In this document: piece by piece, positions 8,752 to 17,998 of the stretch
Numbering within the stretch: the first letter of the stretch is position 1
Layout of the letters: every line of letters begins with the position of its first letter
Assembly: GCA_039194995.1 (NCBI GenBank)
Contig: JBCCVR010000008.1
Coordinates: forward strand, 15,018 to 79,017
Origin: CCY15215 sp039194995
GTDB taxonomy: Bacteria > Cyanobacteriota > Cyanobacteriia > Cyanobacteriales > Spirulinaceae
DNA: 64,000 nucleotides
Direction: 5' to 3'
Program-made: the position numbers and the translations under genes
The notes under the pieces: model-generated
The model's database searches: none
Told to the model about the DNA's origin: nothing
Seen by the model: only the letters and a program-made list of their open reading frames with translations

Positions 8752-9465
8752 ATGATTGTTTTTGTTCCCGGATACGATCCATCAACTTACGCTAACCTCA
8801 AAATTGCACGATTACTTAATCCATCTAATTGTATATTATTATTTGAGAACAAAGCAACTAGAGAAGAATTGGTGAACATTTTAGAAATTTCTAAATTCCC
8901 CTTATTTGTTATGTCTCATGGAATTTCTAATGCTTTTAAGGCGCAGCCAGATCCAAAACCTACCAATCGGAAAGAGGTTCAAACACTAAACCAGGAGAAT
9001 ATTGCTTTCTCAAATATGGATGTAACATTATTAAAACAACGTACTGTTTATGCTTTTGCTTGTAATACAGCACAAGAATTAGGGGAAGTTGCCGCAAATT
9101 TTGGTAGTATTTGGTGGGGATACTCAGATACTGTCCCTTGTCCTTTTGATAATCCAAATCCTGAAGTTACTACCATTTTTGTAGACATTTTCGACTTTAT
9201 TAAAGATAATTTTACTGATCCAGTTTCCTCAGAAGATATTCAAATATTTTTAGATAAACTTAAGATAAAATGTGAAAATTCAGCCGAACAAATCGATCTC
9301 ATTGATGCACAGGAAGAATTCGACGATATTCTTGCAATTTACGCCACTTTAATACAAATTTGGGATAGGTTGCGAGTTTGGCTTCCCGGACAGGAACAAC
9401 CAGAACAACATCCTCATTCTTCTAGTCCTTCTTTATCTTGGAAAATTGCTACACGACGAGTTTAA
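8752..9465 (+). CDS. Small caspase/CHAT-like protein, second gene of a two-gene unit
   Basis: A 237-residue soluble protein with a candidate clan CD cysteine-protease dyad: His56 in VMSHGISN and Cys104 in VYAFACNTA. The ACNTA context and the following glycine and tryptophan pattern (GSIWWGYSD) resemble the CHAT family, where the motif is typically SACNTA. The predicted order (strand, HG, strand, AC) agrees with the caspase-hemoglobinase fold. There is no signal peptide. The C-terminal ~40 residues are Pro/Gln/Ser-rich and may be a flexible tail. It is only 9 bp downstream of the Toprim-like gene. Protease activity and substrate are unknown; the partner protein is one possible target or regulator. 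Confidence 0.6.
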   Translation: MIVFVPGYDPSTYANLKIARLLNPSNCILLFENKATREELVNILEISKFPLFVMSHGISNAFKAQPDPKPTNRKEVQTLNQENIAFSNMDVTLLKQRTVYAFACNTAQELGEVAANFGSIWWGYSDTVPCPFDNPNPEVTTIFVDIFDFIKDNFTDPVSSEDIQIFLDKLKIKCENSAEQIDLIDAQEEFDDILAIYATLIQIWDRLRVWLPGQEQPEQHPHSSSPSLSWKIATRRV

Positions 9466-9551
9466 GATGAATCAGAACAGGTAAGTTTAGAATGTGTTGA
9501 CTCATAATCACATTGAGCAAGCTCTCAAATTTTGATTCAATTATATGAGTA

Positions 9552-10442
9552 TCAGAAACCGCCAATAAAAATATAAGCGTGAACCACTGAAGCAATGACA
9601 CTGAGAAAAGAAGCAGCAAGTAACGCGATCGCAGCGATTAAATGAAAGTGACCTTCTCGTTTGTGGGGATTGAACCAAGGTAACTTCGTAACGAGATAGC
9701 CTCCCAGAAAGCCGCCAAAATGTCCCCAATTATCAACCCGGGGAACTAATAATCCATAAACAAAACCGATTAAAGCATAAGCCAAACCTGCTTGGCGAAT
9801 AGCCGGATCTTTCATTGTTTGTCCGTAGGAAAGCATCGCCCCAAATAATCCAAAAACCCCCCCGGATGCTCCGATCGCAAACTCAGCCCCTTGGAAAATG
9901 GAGGGTAAAGGAAGCAAACCCGTCCCCGCTAAACTGGTCAGCACAGAACCTGTCACCGCCGCCACAATGTAAAGAATCGTTAAACGTCCCGCACCGTAAA
10001 ATTTAGCCACACTGGGGGCGAGATGGCGAATCCACAGTAAATTAAAGAGAATATGCAGTAAGCTGCCATGCAGCCAAGCAGAACTCAACACCGTCCACCA
10101 ACGACCGAGGGCAAAAACTGGAATCGCTCCCGTAGAACCTAAAATAAAGGTACTGCGTCCGCTCGGGGATAAAAAATTACCGAAGGCACCGATCCCCGTC
10201 CCACCTCCCCCAAAACCGATCGCCGTGGGATCCATCGCCAGAGAAGCCACGTAGAGTGCGATACAACCCCACGTAATTATCGGAATAACGCCAAAATCGT
10301 TGCCCAAGCGCTGCAAACTGCGACGATAGCCCCAAATTCCGGGGTTGTGTCGCCCGCAGTGAGGACAAATCTTGGCAGTCACGGAAACAATTTTATTGCA
10401 AGAGGGACAGCTAACCGAACCCTCGGTCTGGCGTTCGAACAT
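9552..10442 (-). CDS. Rhomboid-family intramembrane serine protease with N-terminal zinc ribbon
   Basis: An integral membrane serine protease that would cleave membrane-embedded substrates. The N terminus carries a zinc ribbon (CPSCNKIV ... CPHCGRHNPG). The rhomboid core shows HGSLLHILFNLLWI (the conserved H and N), the catalytic serine in GASGGVFGLFG, and the catalytic histidine in WGHFGGFLGG. About six to seven hydrophobic helices follow. A longer reading from a TTG at 10451 is possible, but the ATG at 10442 (MFERQTEG) is preferred. The gene converges on the caspase-like gene. Confidence 0.92.
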   Translation of the reverse strand: MFERQTEGSVSCPSCNKIVSVTAKICPHCGRHNPGIWGYRRSLQRLGNDFGVIPIITWGCIALYVASLAMDPTAIGFGGGGTGIGAFGNFLSPSGRSTFILGSTGAIPVFALGRWWTVLSSAWLHGSLLHILFNLLWIRHLAPSVAKFYGAGRLTILYIVAAVTGSVLTSLAGTGLLPLPSIFQGAEFAIGASGGVFGLFGAMLSYGQTMKDPAIRQAGLAYALIGFVYGLLVPRVDNWGHFGGFLGGYLVTKLPWFNPHKREGHFHLIAAIALLAASFLSVIASVVHAYIFIGGF

Positions 10443-10472
10443 CAACTTCAATACTGGGGTATAGTTGCTATC

Positions 10473-11369
10473 TTAACGCGGGTTAGAGAAAGGAAGCGCT
10501 TGTTGTTTCTGCCGTTGCGATCGCATTCTTCGCCGTTGCCTGTTTTTCAGGAGAATTTGCCCGTATCGCCGCGATCGCGTTAGGGATAAGTTCGGAAATC
10601 TCAGGCGCAATAAGTGCTGAATATATTGGAGATATTGAGCGATCGTCACTTTACTTTCTCCTTCGCTGCGTTCTTGGAAAATATAGCCCACCTCTTCAAT
10701 GCGATCGAAGTTGCCGCGCCCGAGAACTTCAATTAAAATTTTGTAGCCTGTCGGTTTCATTTCTGTGCCTTGAATAGCACGGCGATGCAGGAGAAAATAG
10801 CCGCTTAAAGGATCGCTAACGCGCCCTACCACCCGAGGTAACAGGATCGTTCCCAAGAGTTGAGCGCCGCGAGAGAGGATACGACGGGCTAAACTCCACT
10901 CGCTCACTCCTCCTCCTTCCACGTGGCGACTGGCAACAGCAATATCTGCCCCGCACTCCATTTTTGCATACAGTTGCAGGAGCGCTTCTGGAGGATGTTG
11001 CAAGTCAGCATCGATCGCCCCTAATATATCCCCTCTCGCCACCTGCCAGCCTCGAATCACTGCGGTTGAGAGTCCTTTTTCGGTTTTGCGGCGCATGACT
11101 CTAACTTGGGGATAGGATTTAGCTACATCTAATGCTACTTCCCACGTCCGATCCGGACTGTTATCGTCAACGATAATTAACTCGTAGCGATCGCGAATTT
11201 TTTTATCCAATAAGTGAGTCAGTCGTTCGACAATCGTTGGAATATTTTGGCTTTCTTTGTAGGTGGGAATAATTAAGGAAAATTCGATTTTTCCTTGTTG
11301 GGGAGGCAAAGCAGGCACACCCGTAACGAGCAGTCGTCCGGTGGGAACTCTAAGGAGAGGTGGATGCAT
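10473..11369 (-). CDS. Glycosyltransferase family 2, dolichol-phosphate-mannose-synthase-like
   Basis: A GT-A fold glycosyltransferase of the DPM1/polyprenol-phosphate sugar transferase type. The N-terminal 240 residues contain FSLIIPTYKESQNI, LIIVDDNSPDRTW and the DXD-like AIDADLQHPPEAL, then RILSRGAQLL and the DPLSGYFLLHR motif. The last ~40 residues are Arg-rich (RRRMRSQRQKQQ) rather than the GtrA membrane domain fused in many homologues. It probably charges a polyprenyl phosphate with a hexose for envelope glycans. It is the last gene of a three-gene minus-strand run with the methyltransferase and a membrane protein. Confidence 0.88.
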   Translation of the reverse strand: MHPPLLRVPTGRLLVTGVPALPPQQGKIEFSLIIPTYKESQNIPTIVERLTHLLDKKIRDRYELIIVDDNSPDRTWEVALDVAKSYPQVRVMRRKTEKGLSTAVIRGWQVARGDILGAIDADLQHPPEALLQLYAKMECGADIAVASRHVEGGGVSEWSLARRILSRGAQLLGTILLPRVVGRVSDPLSGYFLLHRRAIQGTEMKPTGYKILIEVLGRGNFDRIEEVGYIFQERSEGESKVTIAQYLQYIQHLLRLRFPNLSLTRSRRYGQILLKNRQRRRMRSQRQKQQALPFSNPR

Positions 11370-11476
11370 CCGAATGATATTTTCTTATAGTGGTAATTAT
11401 TGCACCCCAGAATACCATAGATATTTCTTTTGACAACCCCTATTCTTGCTCTTTTATATTAATAATTTCAATGATA

Positions 11477-12154
11477 TTATTTCCCGATCGCAATTCCAGC
11501 AATATGAGGACTAACAATCGGAAAAGAGAGAGTAAATTCTTGAGATTTTATGAAATCAAACCCACTATTAGCGATCGCCTCTCCTGTTTCTCGGTTGACG
11601 TGACAATTATCAAACATCAGTTGCCAGATGGGTTTACAGCTATCTTGTAGGATTTTCGTTTTCGTCCCCGATCTTGCGGCAATATGTTCGATAAAAATAA
11701 ACTTACCGCCCGGTTTGAGAATGCGGAGAATTTCTTTTAAACTGGTTTGTAAATGATTGACAGAACAGAGAACGTGAGTGCCAATGACGATATCGATACA
11801 ATGATTATCAACGGGAATGGTTTCTGCAAACCCTTGATAAATATTGCTTTCTCTCAAGCTGACTTTTTCTGCTTCTTGTTTTAAATAAGGGTGCATGAAA
11901 GGATTGGGTTCGATGCCAATCCAATGAATATTTTTAGGATAATAACATAAGTTTGACCCCGCACCGGGGCCAATTTCTAAAATCGTTTCTCCTTCTGCAA
12001 TTTCTGCAAATAACTGTTGCTTGAGGTCGGCGAGGGTAGCACAATTGGGATAGTTTTTTAGGGAAATTCCGCGATCGCTCTCAATCCCGGTTTTCGACAT
12101 TCCCCAAGCAAACAGGCGTTTTTGCATTTGCGCGACGGGACGATGGAGTTTCAT
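11477..12154 (-). CDS. Class I SAM-dependent methyltransferase
   Basis: A 225-residue cytosolic methyltransferase. Motif I reads ETILEIGPGAGSNL, the acidic end of strand 2 is WIGIEPN, and motif post I/II appears in CIDIVIGTHVLC; ILRILKPGGKFIFIEH is the usual motif III. The combination resembles the METTL7/UbiE-like Methyltransf_11 group, with small-molecule or lipid substrates, but the substrate cannot be told. It starts 3 bp after the stop of the upstream membrane protein, so translation is likely coupled within an operon. Confidence 0.85.
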   Translation of the reverse strand: MKLHRPVAQMQKRLFAWGMSKTGIESDRGISLKNYPNCATLADLKQQLFAEIAEGETILEIGPGAGSNLCYYPKNIHWIGIEPNPFMHPYLKQEAEKVSLRESNIYQGFAETIPVDNHCIDIVIGTHVLCSVNHLQTSLKEILRILKPGGKFIFIEHIAARSGTKTKILQDSCKPIWQLMFDNCHVNRETGEAIANSGFDFIKSQEFTLSFPIVSPHIAGIAIGK

Positions 12155-12157
12155 GGG

Positions 12158-13339
12158 TTAAACAAAAAGAAAATACTGAGGATATTGTCCCATAACCCAC
12201 GCCGAAGCAAACAGTAATATTGCCAATCCAAAAGTTGCCCAAGCGACGGTTTGTTTGCCCCACGGAAGCTCAAAATATTTTTCAATGACGTACATGAAGA
12301 AAAACGTGCCGCCAATGCCTTGTAATTGAGGAATTTGCCCCACTGCTCCCAAATAAAGCGCTATTAACCCCGATGCGATGGTTACAGGTTGTAAAATGGC
12401 ATATTCTTTTTTGCGATCGCTATACCATTTGGACGACCAAATTAACAAGCCGAGAAAATAAACAAAAGTACCGACAAAGAGAATACCGGGAGCAAAGATT
12501 GCTAAATATGGAAGGTAAAAATGGGTAAGGCGAAGGGTAACATAAAAGCTCAGAAGTAATAAAGAAGATAGAGTCGCTCTGGGTAAAACAGAACGTTTCG
12601 TAAATACAAAAGAATAGACACCGGGAATCACAACAATGGCGAATCCTAAATATGCTTCTAGGGCGATCGCGCTAATAAAGCCGATAACCAAACTTTGATG
12701 GAGAATTGCGATCGCACTCCAAACGAAGAAAATCAACAAACATCCCAAAGAATAGGGATCGGTTCGCAGTTTTTCGTACAATTTTTTAGCAAATTTAGGG
12801 TGTAAGTAATAGGAAAAACCCAACGCGCCGATAAAACTCAAGCATCCCGGCAAAGCGATATATTCTCCGAGGGAAGAATGTAGATAATAACTGCCGATCG
12901 TTGCACTCGCACAAGCCAAATAAGCGGCAATTTCGTAAGCGATCGCGGGAATAGCTCTCAATAAGGGCAGTAAATAGAGTTGTGCTAACCACCCCAAAGA
13001 ACTCACTAACAAAATACTGGAAAAGATCCAAATGACATTGGATAGAGTAAAGACTCCTCGTACTCGCTGTAAAAGTTTGGTTGCACTGCGATCGGGTTGA
13101 ATTTGATAATAGTTTCGTTGTTGCTTGGCGATCGCAGGTTTTAAGATTTGCCGAGCTTCTAAGTCTTTAACAATTTCTAGGCGATGTTGCAAAGGAACAG
13201 TTTCGATCGCTTGATTCATATTCTCAGCTAAAGCGGTGCCGCTAAGCCAGAATTGCAAGCAAAAAAGCAGGGCGATCGCGCAACAAAATTTTTCAATCTC
13301 ATTGGCATAAGATCGATGTGTTTTTCTTAAGTTTTTCAT
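12158..13339 (-). CDS. Polytopic membrane protein of unknown function
   Basis: A 393-residue protein with an N-terminal signal-like helix (FCCAIALLFCLQFWLSGTALA) and a short soluble segment, followed by about nine to ten membrane helices. I do not recognise the family. The start at 13339 (MKNLRKTH) is chosen over an upstream in-frame start at 13420 because a GAGAGG ribosome binding site lies about 10 nt before it and the shorter form begins with a proper signal sequence. It is the first gene of the run that includes the methyltransferase and the DPM1-like glycosyltransferase, which suggests a role in envelope lipid or glycan metabolism (inference). Confidence 0.7.
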   Translation of the reverse strand: MKNLRKTHRSYANEIEKFCCAIALLFCLQFWLSGTALAENMNQAIETVPLQHRLEIVKDLEARQILKPAIAKQQRNYYQIQPDRSATKLLQRVRGVFTLSNVIWIFSSILLVSSLGWLAQLYLLPLLRAIPAIAYEIAAYLACASATIGSYYLHSSLGEYIALPGCLSFIGALGFSYYLHPKFAKKLYEKLRTDPYSLGCLLIFFVWSAIAILHQSLVIGFISAIALEAYLGFAIVVIPGVYSFVFTKRSVLPRATLSSLLLLSFYVTLRLTHFYLPYLAIFAPGILFVGTFVYFLGLLIWSSKWYSDRKKEYAILQPVTIASGLIALYLGAVGQIPQLQGIGGTFFFMYVIEKYFELPWGKQTVAWATFGLAILLFASAWVMGQYPQYFLFV

Positions 13340-13468
13340 CGGTCGCTTTCCTCTCAGACCTTTGTTTCTATGATGAAGGCGATCGCGTTTAACCCATCCA
13401 GAAAGCGACCAATTTTTCAATTGTCCGAGTGTGGAAAGGGTAGGATTTGGGTGGAGGAATGGCGGAAA

Positions 13469-14002
13469 CTATTGCCAAGGAATCGAACCCGCAGGACAAT
13501 CTAATGCTTTATCCGCGATCGGTTCTGTGGGTAATTTAGGGGCAGCTTGGGACGGTTTTTCGGTCTGGCACATATTCACAACTGCTTCGTAATTTTCTCC
13601 TGTTTTCTTACCGTAAACAATGCCCGCATAACTCCGTAAATTGTCTTTCTTCGCCGTTGCCGTCATGATTACGCTATGGGTGGGATCGCCGTGGGAAAGC
13701 ATGGCAAATTTATAATCGGGGGTATCCAACTTAAAATCGATTGCGAGTTCTTTGAGAGAGGCAGTTAATTCACCATTGGTTTTATAATAAGCTTCTTGAC
13801 CTCGGGCGACCGTTTGAATATAGAATTGAGCTTGTTGTTCTCCATCCAATTTGGGAATTTGCAAGCTGACTTGACAACCGACCAAAACAAGAGGACTCAA
13901 ACAGAGGAGGAGTTTGCTCCCATTTGCTAATGTTTGCCAAATAGATTGTTTTCGATGAGAGGCGATCGCGCGCTGACAAGCCATTTGCTGGTAAAGTTTC
14001 AT
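13469..14002 (-). CDS. Type IV pilin-like G/H family lipoprotein
   Basis: The mature part resembles the cyanobacterial Pilin_GH family: AQFYIQTVARGQEAYYKTNG, a central beta region, and the characteristic C-terminal CPAGSIPW with a paired cysteine in NMCQTE. In place of a type III prepilin signal, the N terminus has a basic stretch, a hydrophobic helix (LLLCLSPLVLVGC) and a lipobox-like LVGC, so it is probably a lipoprotein or periplasmic form. The start at 14002 (MKLYQQ) avoids overlap with the divergent GTPase gene; a longer frame reaching 14188 would overlap that gene by more than 100 bp and is less likely. A second possible start is 13984. Confidence 0.75.
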   Translation of the reverse strand: MKLYQQMACQRAIASHRKQSIWQTLANGSKLLLCLSPLVLVGCQVSLQIPKLDGEQQAQFYIQTVARGQEAYYKTNGELTASLKELAIDFKLDTPDYKFAMLSHGDPTHSVIMTATAKKDNLRSYAGIVYGKKTGENYEAVVNMCQTEKPSQAAPKLPTEPIADKALDCPAGSIPWQ

Positions 14003-14080
14003 TATCTTTAACAATGAAGTGATAGAACTTTCTACAATAGTTTTAGCGAACATTCCGAACATTGTTCTCCCAACCCAAAC

Positions 14081-15346
14081 ATGACCGAATTGGATGCAGA
14101 TTCCCAAAGTCGCGATCGCCGCTTTAGCATTGTACGGGTGGCAAAAAACCGCTTGCAGAAACTTTTCCCCGTCGATCGCGCGGCGCAAAAAATAGTAGAT
14201 TTGTTCAGCGTCAGCGACGATCGCATTGCTGAAATTTTAGCCGAGGTGCGATCGCGCCTACCCACCACAGAAGCGTTGTTAATGGGCAAACCCCAAGCGG
14301 GAAAAAGTTCCATCGTGCGAGGACTGACGGGGGTTTCGGCGGAAATTATTGGGCAAGGGTTTCGCCCCCATACCCAAAACACGGAACGGTATGCCTATCC
14401 CTCGGAGGATTTACCCTTGTTGATTTTTACCGATACGGTCGGGTTGGGGGATATCGGACAGGATACCGATGCGATCGTGGCGGAATTACTGGCAGATTTG
14501 CAACAGGACAACCGCCACGCGAAAATTCTTATTTTAACGGTGAAAATTAATGATTTTGCGATCGCAACGTTAAAAGAGATTACTAAAAAATTGCGTCAAA
14601 AGTACCCTCACATTCCCTGTTTGCTGACGGTGACTTGCTTGCACGAGGTTTATCCTACCGATCTGGCCGATCATCCCCTCTATCCACCGAATTTAGAGAC
14701 TTGCGATCGCCCTTATTCTGCCCTGAAAGAGGCTTTTGCTGGGTTGTGCGATCGCGCCGTGCCGATCGACTTTACTCTAGAAGAAGACGGCTATACGCCC
14801 GTTTTTTACGGCTTGGAGGCGTTGCGAGATGCCCTCGGGAACTTGTTACCGGAAGCGGAAGCCCGCGCTATCTATCAGCTACTAGATGGGACGGAGGGGA
14901 AAGCATTGGGGGACTTATATCGGGATGTGGGACGGCGTTACGCGACGGCATTTGCGGCGATCGCCGGGACTTTGGCGGCGGTGCCTCTGCCCTTTGCAAC
15001 CATGCCCGTTTTAACCGCATTACAAGTATCGATGGTAGGGGTTTTAGGGAAATTGTACGGGCAAATTCTCACTCCTTCCCAAGCGGGAGGTATTGTCAGC
15101 GCGATCGCGGGGGGATTCTTGGCGCAGGCGATCGGACGGGAATTAATCAAATTCGTCCCGGGTTTTGGTAGTATTATTGCCGCATCTTGGGCGGCAGCGT
15201 ATACTTTTGCTTTAGGGGAGGGAGCTTGCGCGTATTTCGGCGATTTAATGGGGGGAAAGAAACCCGATCCCGAACGCATCCAAGAGGTGATGGGAGAGTC
15301 CTTTCAGAAGGCAAAAGACCGCTTTTCGAGGAAAAACAAGCCATGA
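14081..15346 (+). CDS. GTPase with C-terminal DUF697 domain
   Basis: A P-loop GTPase of the Era/YcjF-like group, 421 residues. The G1 motif is GKPQAGKSS (near residue 69), a switch threonine lies in RPHTQNTER, and G3 is DTVGLGD. The NKXD motif is not obvious: the expected strand ends LLTVTCLHEV. The C-terminal 150 residues carry the alanine-rich helices of DUF697 (AVPLPFATMPVLTALQVSMV, then GGFLAQAIGRELIKFVPGFG), likely membrane associated. Its stop codon overlaps the start of the next gene by four bases (ATGA), indicating translational coupling with a small exported repeat protein. Confidence 0.82.
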   Translation: MTELDADSQSRDRRFSIVRVAKNRLQKLFPVDRAAQKIVDLFSVSDDRIAEILAEVRSRLPTTEALLMGKPQAGKSSIVRGLTGVSAEIIGQGFRPHTQNTERYAYPSEDLPLLIFTDTVGLGDIGQDTDAIVAELLADLQQDNRHAKILILTVKINDFAIATLKEITKKLRQKYPHIPCLLTVTCLHEVYPTDLADHPLYPPNLETCDRPYSALKEAFAGLCDRAVPIDFTLEEDGYTPVFYGLEALRDALGNLLPEAEARAIYQLLDGTEGKALGDLYRDVGRRYATAFAAIAGTLAAVPLPFATMPVLTALQVSMVGVLGKLYGQILTPSQAGGIVSAIAGGFLAQAIGRELIKFVPGFGSIIAASWAAAYTFALGEGACAYFGDLMGGKKPDPERIQEVMGESFQKAKDRFSRKNKP

Positions 15347-15684
15347 ATCATGCAATCTTAAAACTGGTTGGGGTTGGTGCGATCGCCGCGATCGTTCTTA
15401 GTCCGCCCTCTGCTTTGGCCAATGCTGAATTTGACGAGGCATCTTGCACCTATCGCGGTAAAAAACTGGCGGGCAAAGTACAAATTGTCGAGCATTTTCC
15501 CGATTTAAAAGTCGAGGTCGTCACCTCATTTCCCGATCTGAAAGTGAAAACCGTGACCTCATTTCCCGATGATTGTGGAGAGTGGCAATTTGTGGAAAAT
15601 TTCCCCGATTTTAAAATCAAATTTGTAGAAAGTTTTCCCGATCTTAAAATTAAATTTGTCGAGTCCTTTCCGGGAGTCGATTAA
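15343..15684 (+). CDS. Small exported protein with 11-residue FPDLK repeats
   Basis: A 113-residue protein with a signal peptide (LVGVGAIAAIVLSPPSALANA). The mature part consists mainly of imperfect repeats of about 11 residues with the pattern V-x-x-V-x-x-FPDLK: for example VEVVTSFPDLK, IKFVESFPDLK and IKFVESFPGVD. One interruption contains DDCGEW, and one other cysteine lies in the N-terminal ASCTY, so a disulfide is possible. The alternating hydrophobic pattern suggests a small beta-solenoid or beta-meander (inference). I do not know a function. The start is chosen because the ATG overlaps the GTPase stop codon and gives a proper signal peptide. Confidence 0.75.
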   Translation: MNHAILKLVGVGAIAAIVLSPPSALANAEFDEASCTYRGKKLAGKVQIVEHFPDLKVEVVTSFPDLKVKTVTSFPDDCGEWQFVENFPDFKIKFVESFPDLKIKFVESFPGVD

Positions 15685-15763
15685 TGTTTTGAGATGCACC
15701 CAAAGTTTTTAATTCAAGCATCAGGTTTTCTGCGAGATAGGGAAGCGATCGCAAATTGACCAA

Positions 15764-17785
15764 CTAATATTTAATCTGAAAAACTTGTATCTCTCCTTCC
15801 TCAAAAACCAACTGAAAATCTTGAGGAGATTCTCGCACCCATTGTAAAAAAGTGGGTGAATAATGACGCTGAGTATGAGCATAAGTATCGTACCAATGAC
15901 CGCTTACCCTACCCACCCAACTCGTGACTTGCTTTTTCGGTAGATAGATCAGAATATAACAAACTTGTTTTTCTCGTAGTAACTGAACGAATTGCGGATA
16001 ATCAATATTATTATCTAACTGCATGGAGATTCCTAACGGGACGGCATACTGGCTGAATTCGTTATCCCAGCGATGGGTATTTACATCAAAATATCCTGTT
16101 CCGGACAAATAAGTATTGACATAAGGATCGCTTAAAATATAACGATAAATGGGAAATATATTCGGATCGGCATTACGATGGTACTTACATTTATTCTCTG
16201 CATTTTCTCTCAGGTAGTGAATTACTGATTTTAAATCCGAACCATCTAAAACAGGGGGGATTTTTAACCAACTATGAATCATTTTTCCATAAATTGGATC
16301 TTGGGGTATGAACGAGACCAAAATCAATAAAACAAGAAAAATATATTGAATATAGTGAGAGACTTTTTTTGCTAATAAAGAAATTTTGGAAAAAAAATGT
16401 TCCAATCGATCGGATAAACGATAGAGTAAAAAAACTGGCTGCATCCAGAATAAACAACCGTAGATTAAACGATGAAACTGTTCTGCTGTTATAATGTGAC
16501 GTAAGGCTTCAAGGATTAGTGGATTACTGAAAACAAGAAAGGGGAAAAGTGTTAATCCTGCCATAATATCCACTTTTCTAGAAGGTTTTTCAAACAGCAA
16601 AAAAAATAGAGTTGCAACGATTATCAGCCAACCCACGAGACCGATCGCGCGGCTGAGGGGAATATAACGCATAACATACATTTTCCAACCGAAAAGTGTT
16701 TCAATATTAAAGAGGTATAAACTTTGATACTCCAAATCAAGATTTTTGGCGAAAGGTTCGCGCAGAAAGCACAGGAGAATTGCAACAAAAAGACCTAAAG
16801 CGATCGCGCCTACTAAAACCCGTCGAAATTTTGGTTTTAGGCTACGATAGCGAAAGATAACTAAAGTCGTTGCGATCGCAGCAATTGCCGTAACCTGAAA
16901 TAAAGTCGATTGTTCGTGATTATCCCAAGTCAACCACAGGAGAGGAGGTAAAAACAGTAAGTAACGCCATTGTTCTTTTAAAAAGAGTGCAATAATTAAA
17001 ATTAAAGTTTCCAGATAAATGATATAAGCCAGCATCGGACCGGAAAAGACGCTGTAACGATAAAAACTAATCGCGTCATAGCCAAAGTAACCTAGAGACA
17101 TCAAACCCGCAAGCAAACTCATGGGGATATTATGAGTAATCAGTCTGGCAATGCGAATGATTTCCCATAAGAGCATTTCTTGAGTTATTGCCGAAACCAA
17201 AGATAGTCCCAATCGCTTCCCATAACTTAAAGCCGATGGTTGCAAAAGCCAATGCTCGTAAAATGTCGCAAAAGTCACGTAGCGATTATCAATTTTATAG
17301 TTTAAAAAACGAGCTTTTTCCCAGGCTTGAATGCGATAGAAATAATCGACCGCATCCGATGGATGTTCTAAATAAGGACCGATATAAATCATCGCCGTCA
17401 GGAAACAGAGGAGAAATGAGATCGTCCACCCGTCGAGGGGTAAATCTTGCCCGCGTTGTTGCCAAAGCGATCGCTGCGGTTGCAATCTCCACCAAACTCC
17501 CCCCGCGATCGCGGTGCTAAAAGCGATCGCGGCAAACAGCATTCGGATAGGTTCGACGGGTACACCCAAATGACGACCGATAATATAGATGAAAAAATAA
17601 AGACACCATCCCCAAGCAAACACGGGTAGGAAGCGCGACTCGAACCCAGAATACTTGAGAATACATTGGTTAACCCAATGATTGATAACGAGAAGGGAAA
17701 AGAAAAAGGCAAAGAATTGTAAAAAGAAAACAAGCATAATTGACAGTAAAGAGGCAACTATAATGCGTTTTCGTACACTTGACAA
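15764..17785 (-). CDS. Large polytopic membrane protein of unknown function
   Basis: A 673-residue protein with roughly twelve hydrophobic helices in the first 500 residues and a soluble C-terminal domain of about 170 residues. The topology (many helices, then an extracytoplasmic domain with several Tyr and Trp residues) is like integral-membrane glycosyltransferases of the GT-C class, but I see no clear catalytic acidic motif in the first loop, so this is only a possibility. The first codon is TTG at 17785; GTG at 17776 or ATG at 17737 are alternatives and no clear ribosome binding site decides between them. Confidence 0.65.
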   Translation of the reverse strand: MSSVRKRIIVASLLSIMLVFFLQFFAFFFSLLVINHWVNQCILKYSGFESRFLPVFAWGWCLYFFIYIIGRHLGVPVEPIRMLFAAIAFSTAIAGGVWWRLQPQRSLWQQRGQDLPLDGWTISFLLCFLTAMIYIGPYLEHPSDAVDYFYRIQAWEKARFLNYKIDNRYVTFATFYEHWLLQPSALSYGKRLGLSLVSAITQEMLLWEIIRIARLITHNIPMSLLAGLMSLGYFGYDAISFYRYSVFSGPMLAYIIYLETLILIIALFLKEQWRYLLFLPPLLWLTWDNHEQSTLFQVTAIAAIATTLVIFRYRSLKPKFRRVLVGAIALGLFVAILLCFLREPFAKNLDLEYQSLYLFNIETLFGWKMYVMRYIPLSRAIGLVGWLIIVATLFFLLFEKPSRKVDIMAGLTLFPFLVFSNPLILEALRHIITAEQFHRLIYGCLFWMQPVFLLYRLSDRLEHFFSKISLLAKKVSHYIQYIFLVLLILVSFIPQDPIYGKMIHSWLKIPPVLDGSDLKSVIHYLRENAENKCKYHRNADPNIFPIYRYILSDPYVNTYLSGTGYFDVNTHRWDNEFSQYAVPLGISMQLDNNIDYPQFVQLLREKQVCYILIYLPKKQVTSWVGRVSGHWYDTYAHTQRHYSPTFLQWVRESPQDFQLVFEEGEIQVFQIKY

Positions 17786-17998
17786 ACAGAGAAATTTTGG
17801 CTACAAAGTACGAGGGTTATTTCTCCACAATACCCCAGCATAGATTCCAGACGGTTTTCCGTGATGCGGATCGCTTATCGAGGGGCAATAGGATCGCTGA
17901 AAATCCTGCCTCATCTCACTCGCACGACGGAGGAAGATCGCTGAACCGTTCGGCAAATCGCGAGATATTAAATCTTGTGAGGAATTGAGGAACGGATT

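Noticed and set aside
13478..13502. A tRNA T-arm-like sequence on the minus strand (GGGTTCGATTCC).
   Set aside because: It lies in the coding end of the Pilin_GH gene (codons for AGSIPW) and no other tRNA arms surround it.
14003..14188. A longer N terminus for the Pilin_GH protein.
   Set aside because: It would overlap the divergent GTPase gene and bury the lipobox.
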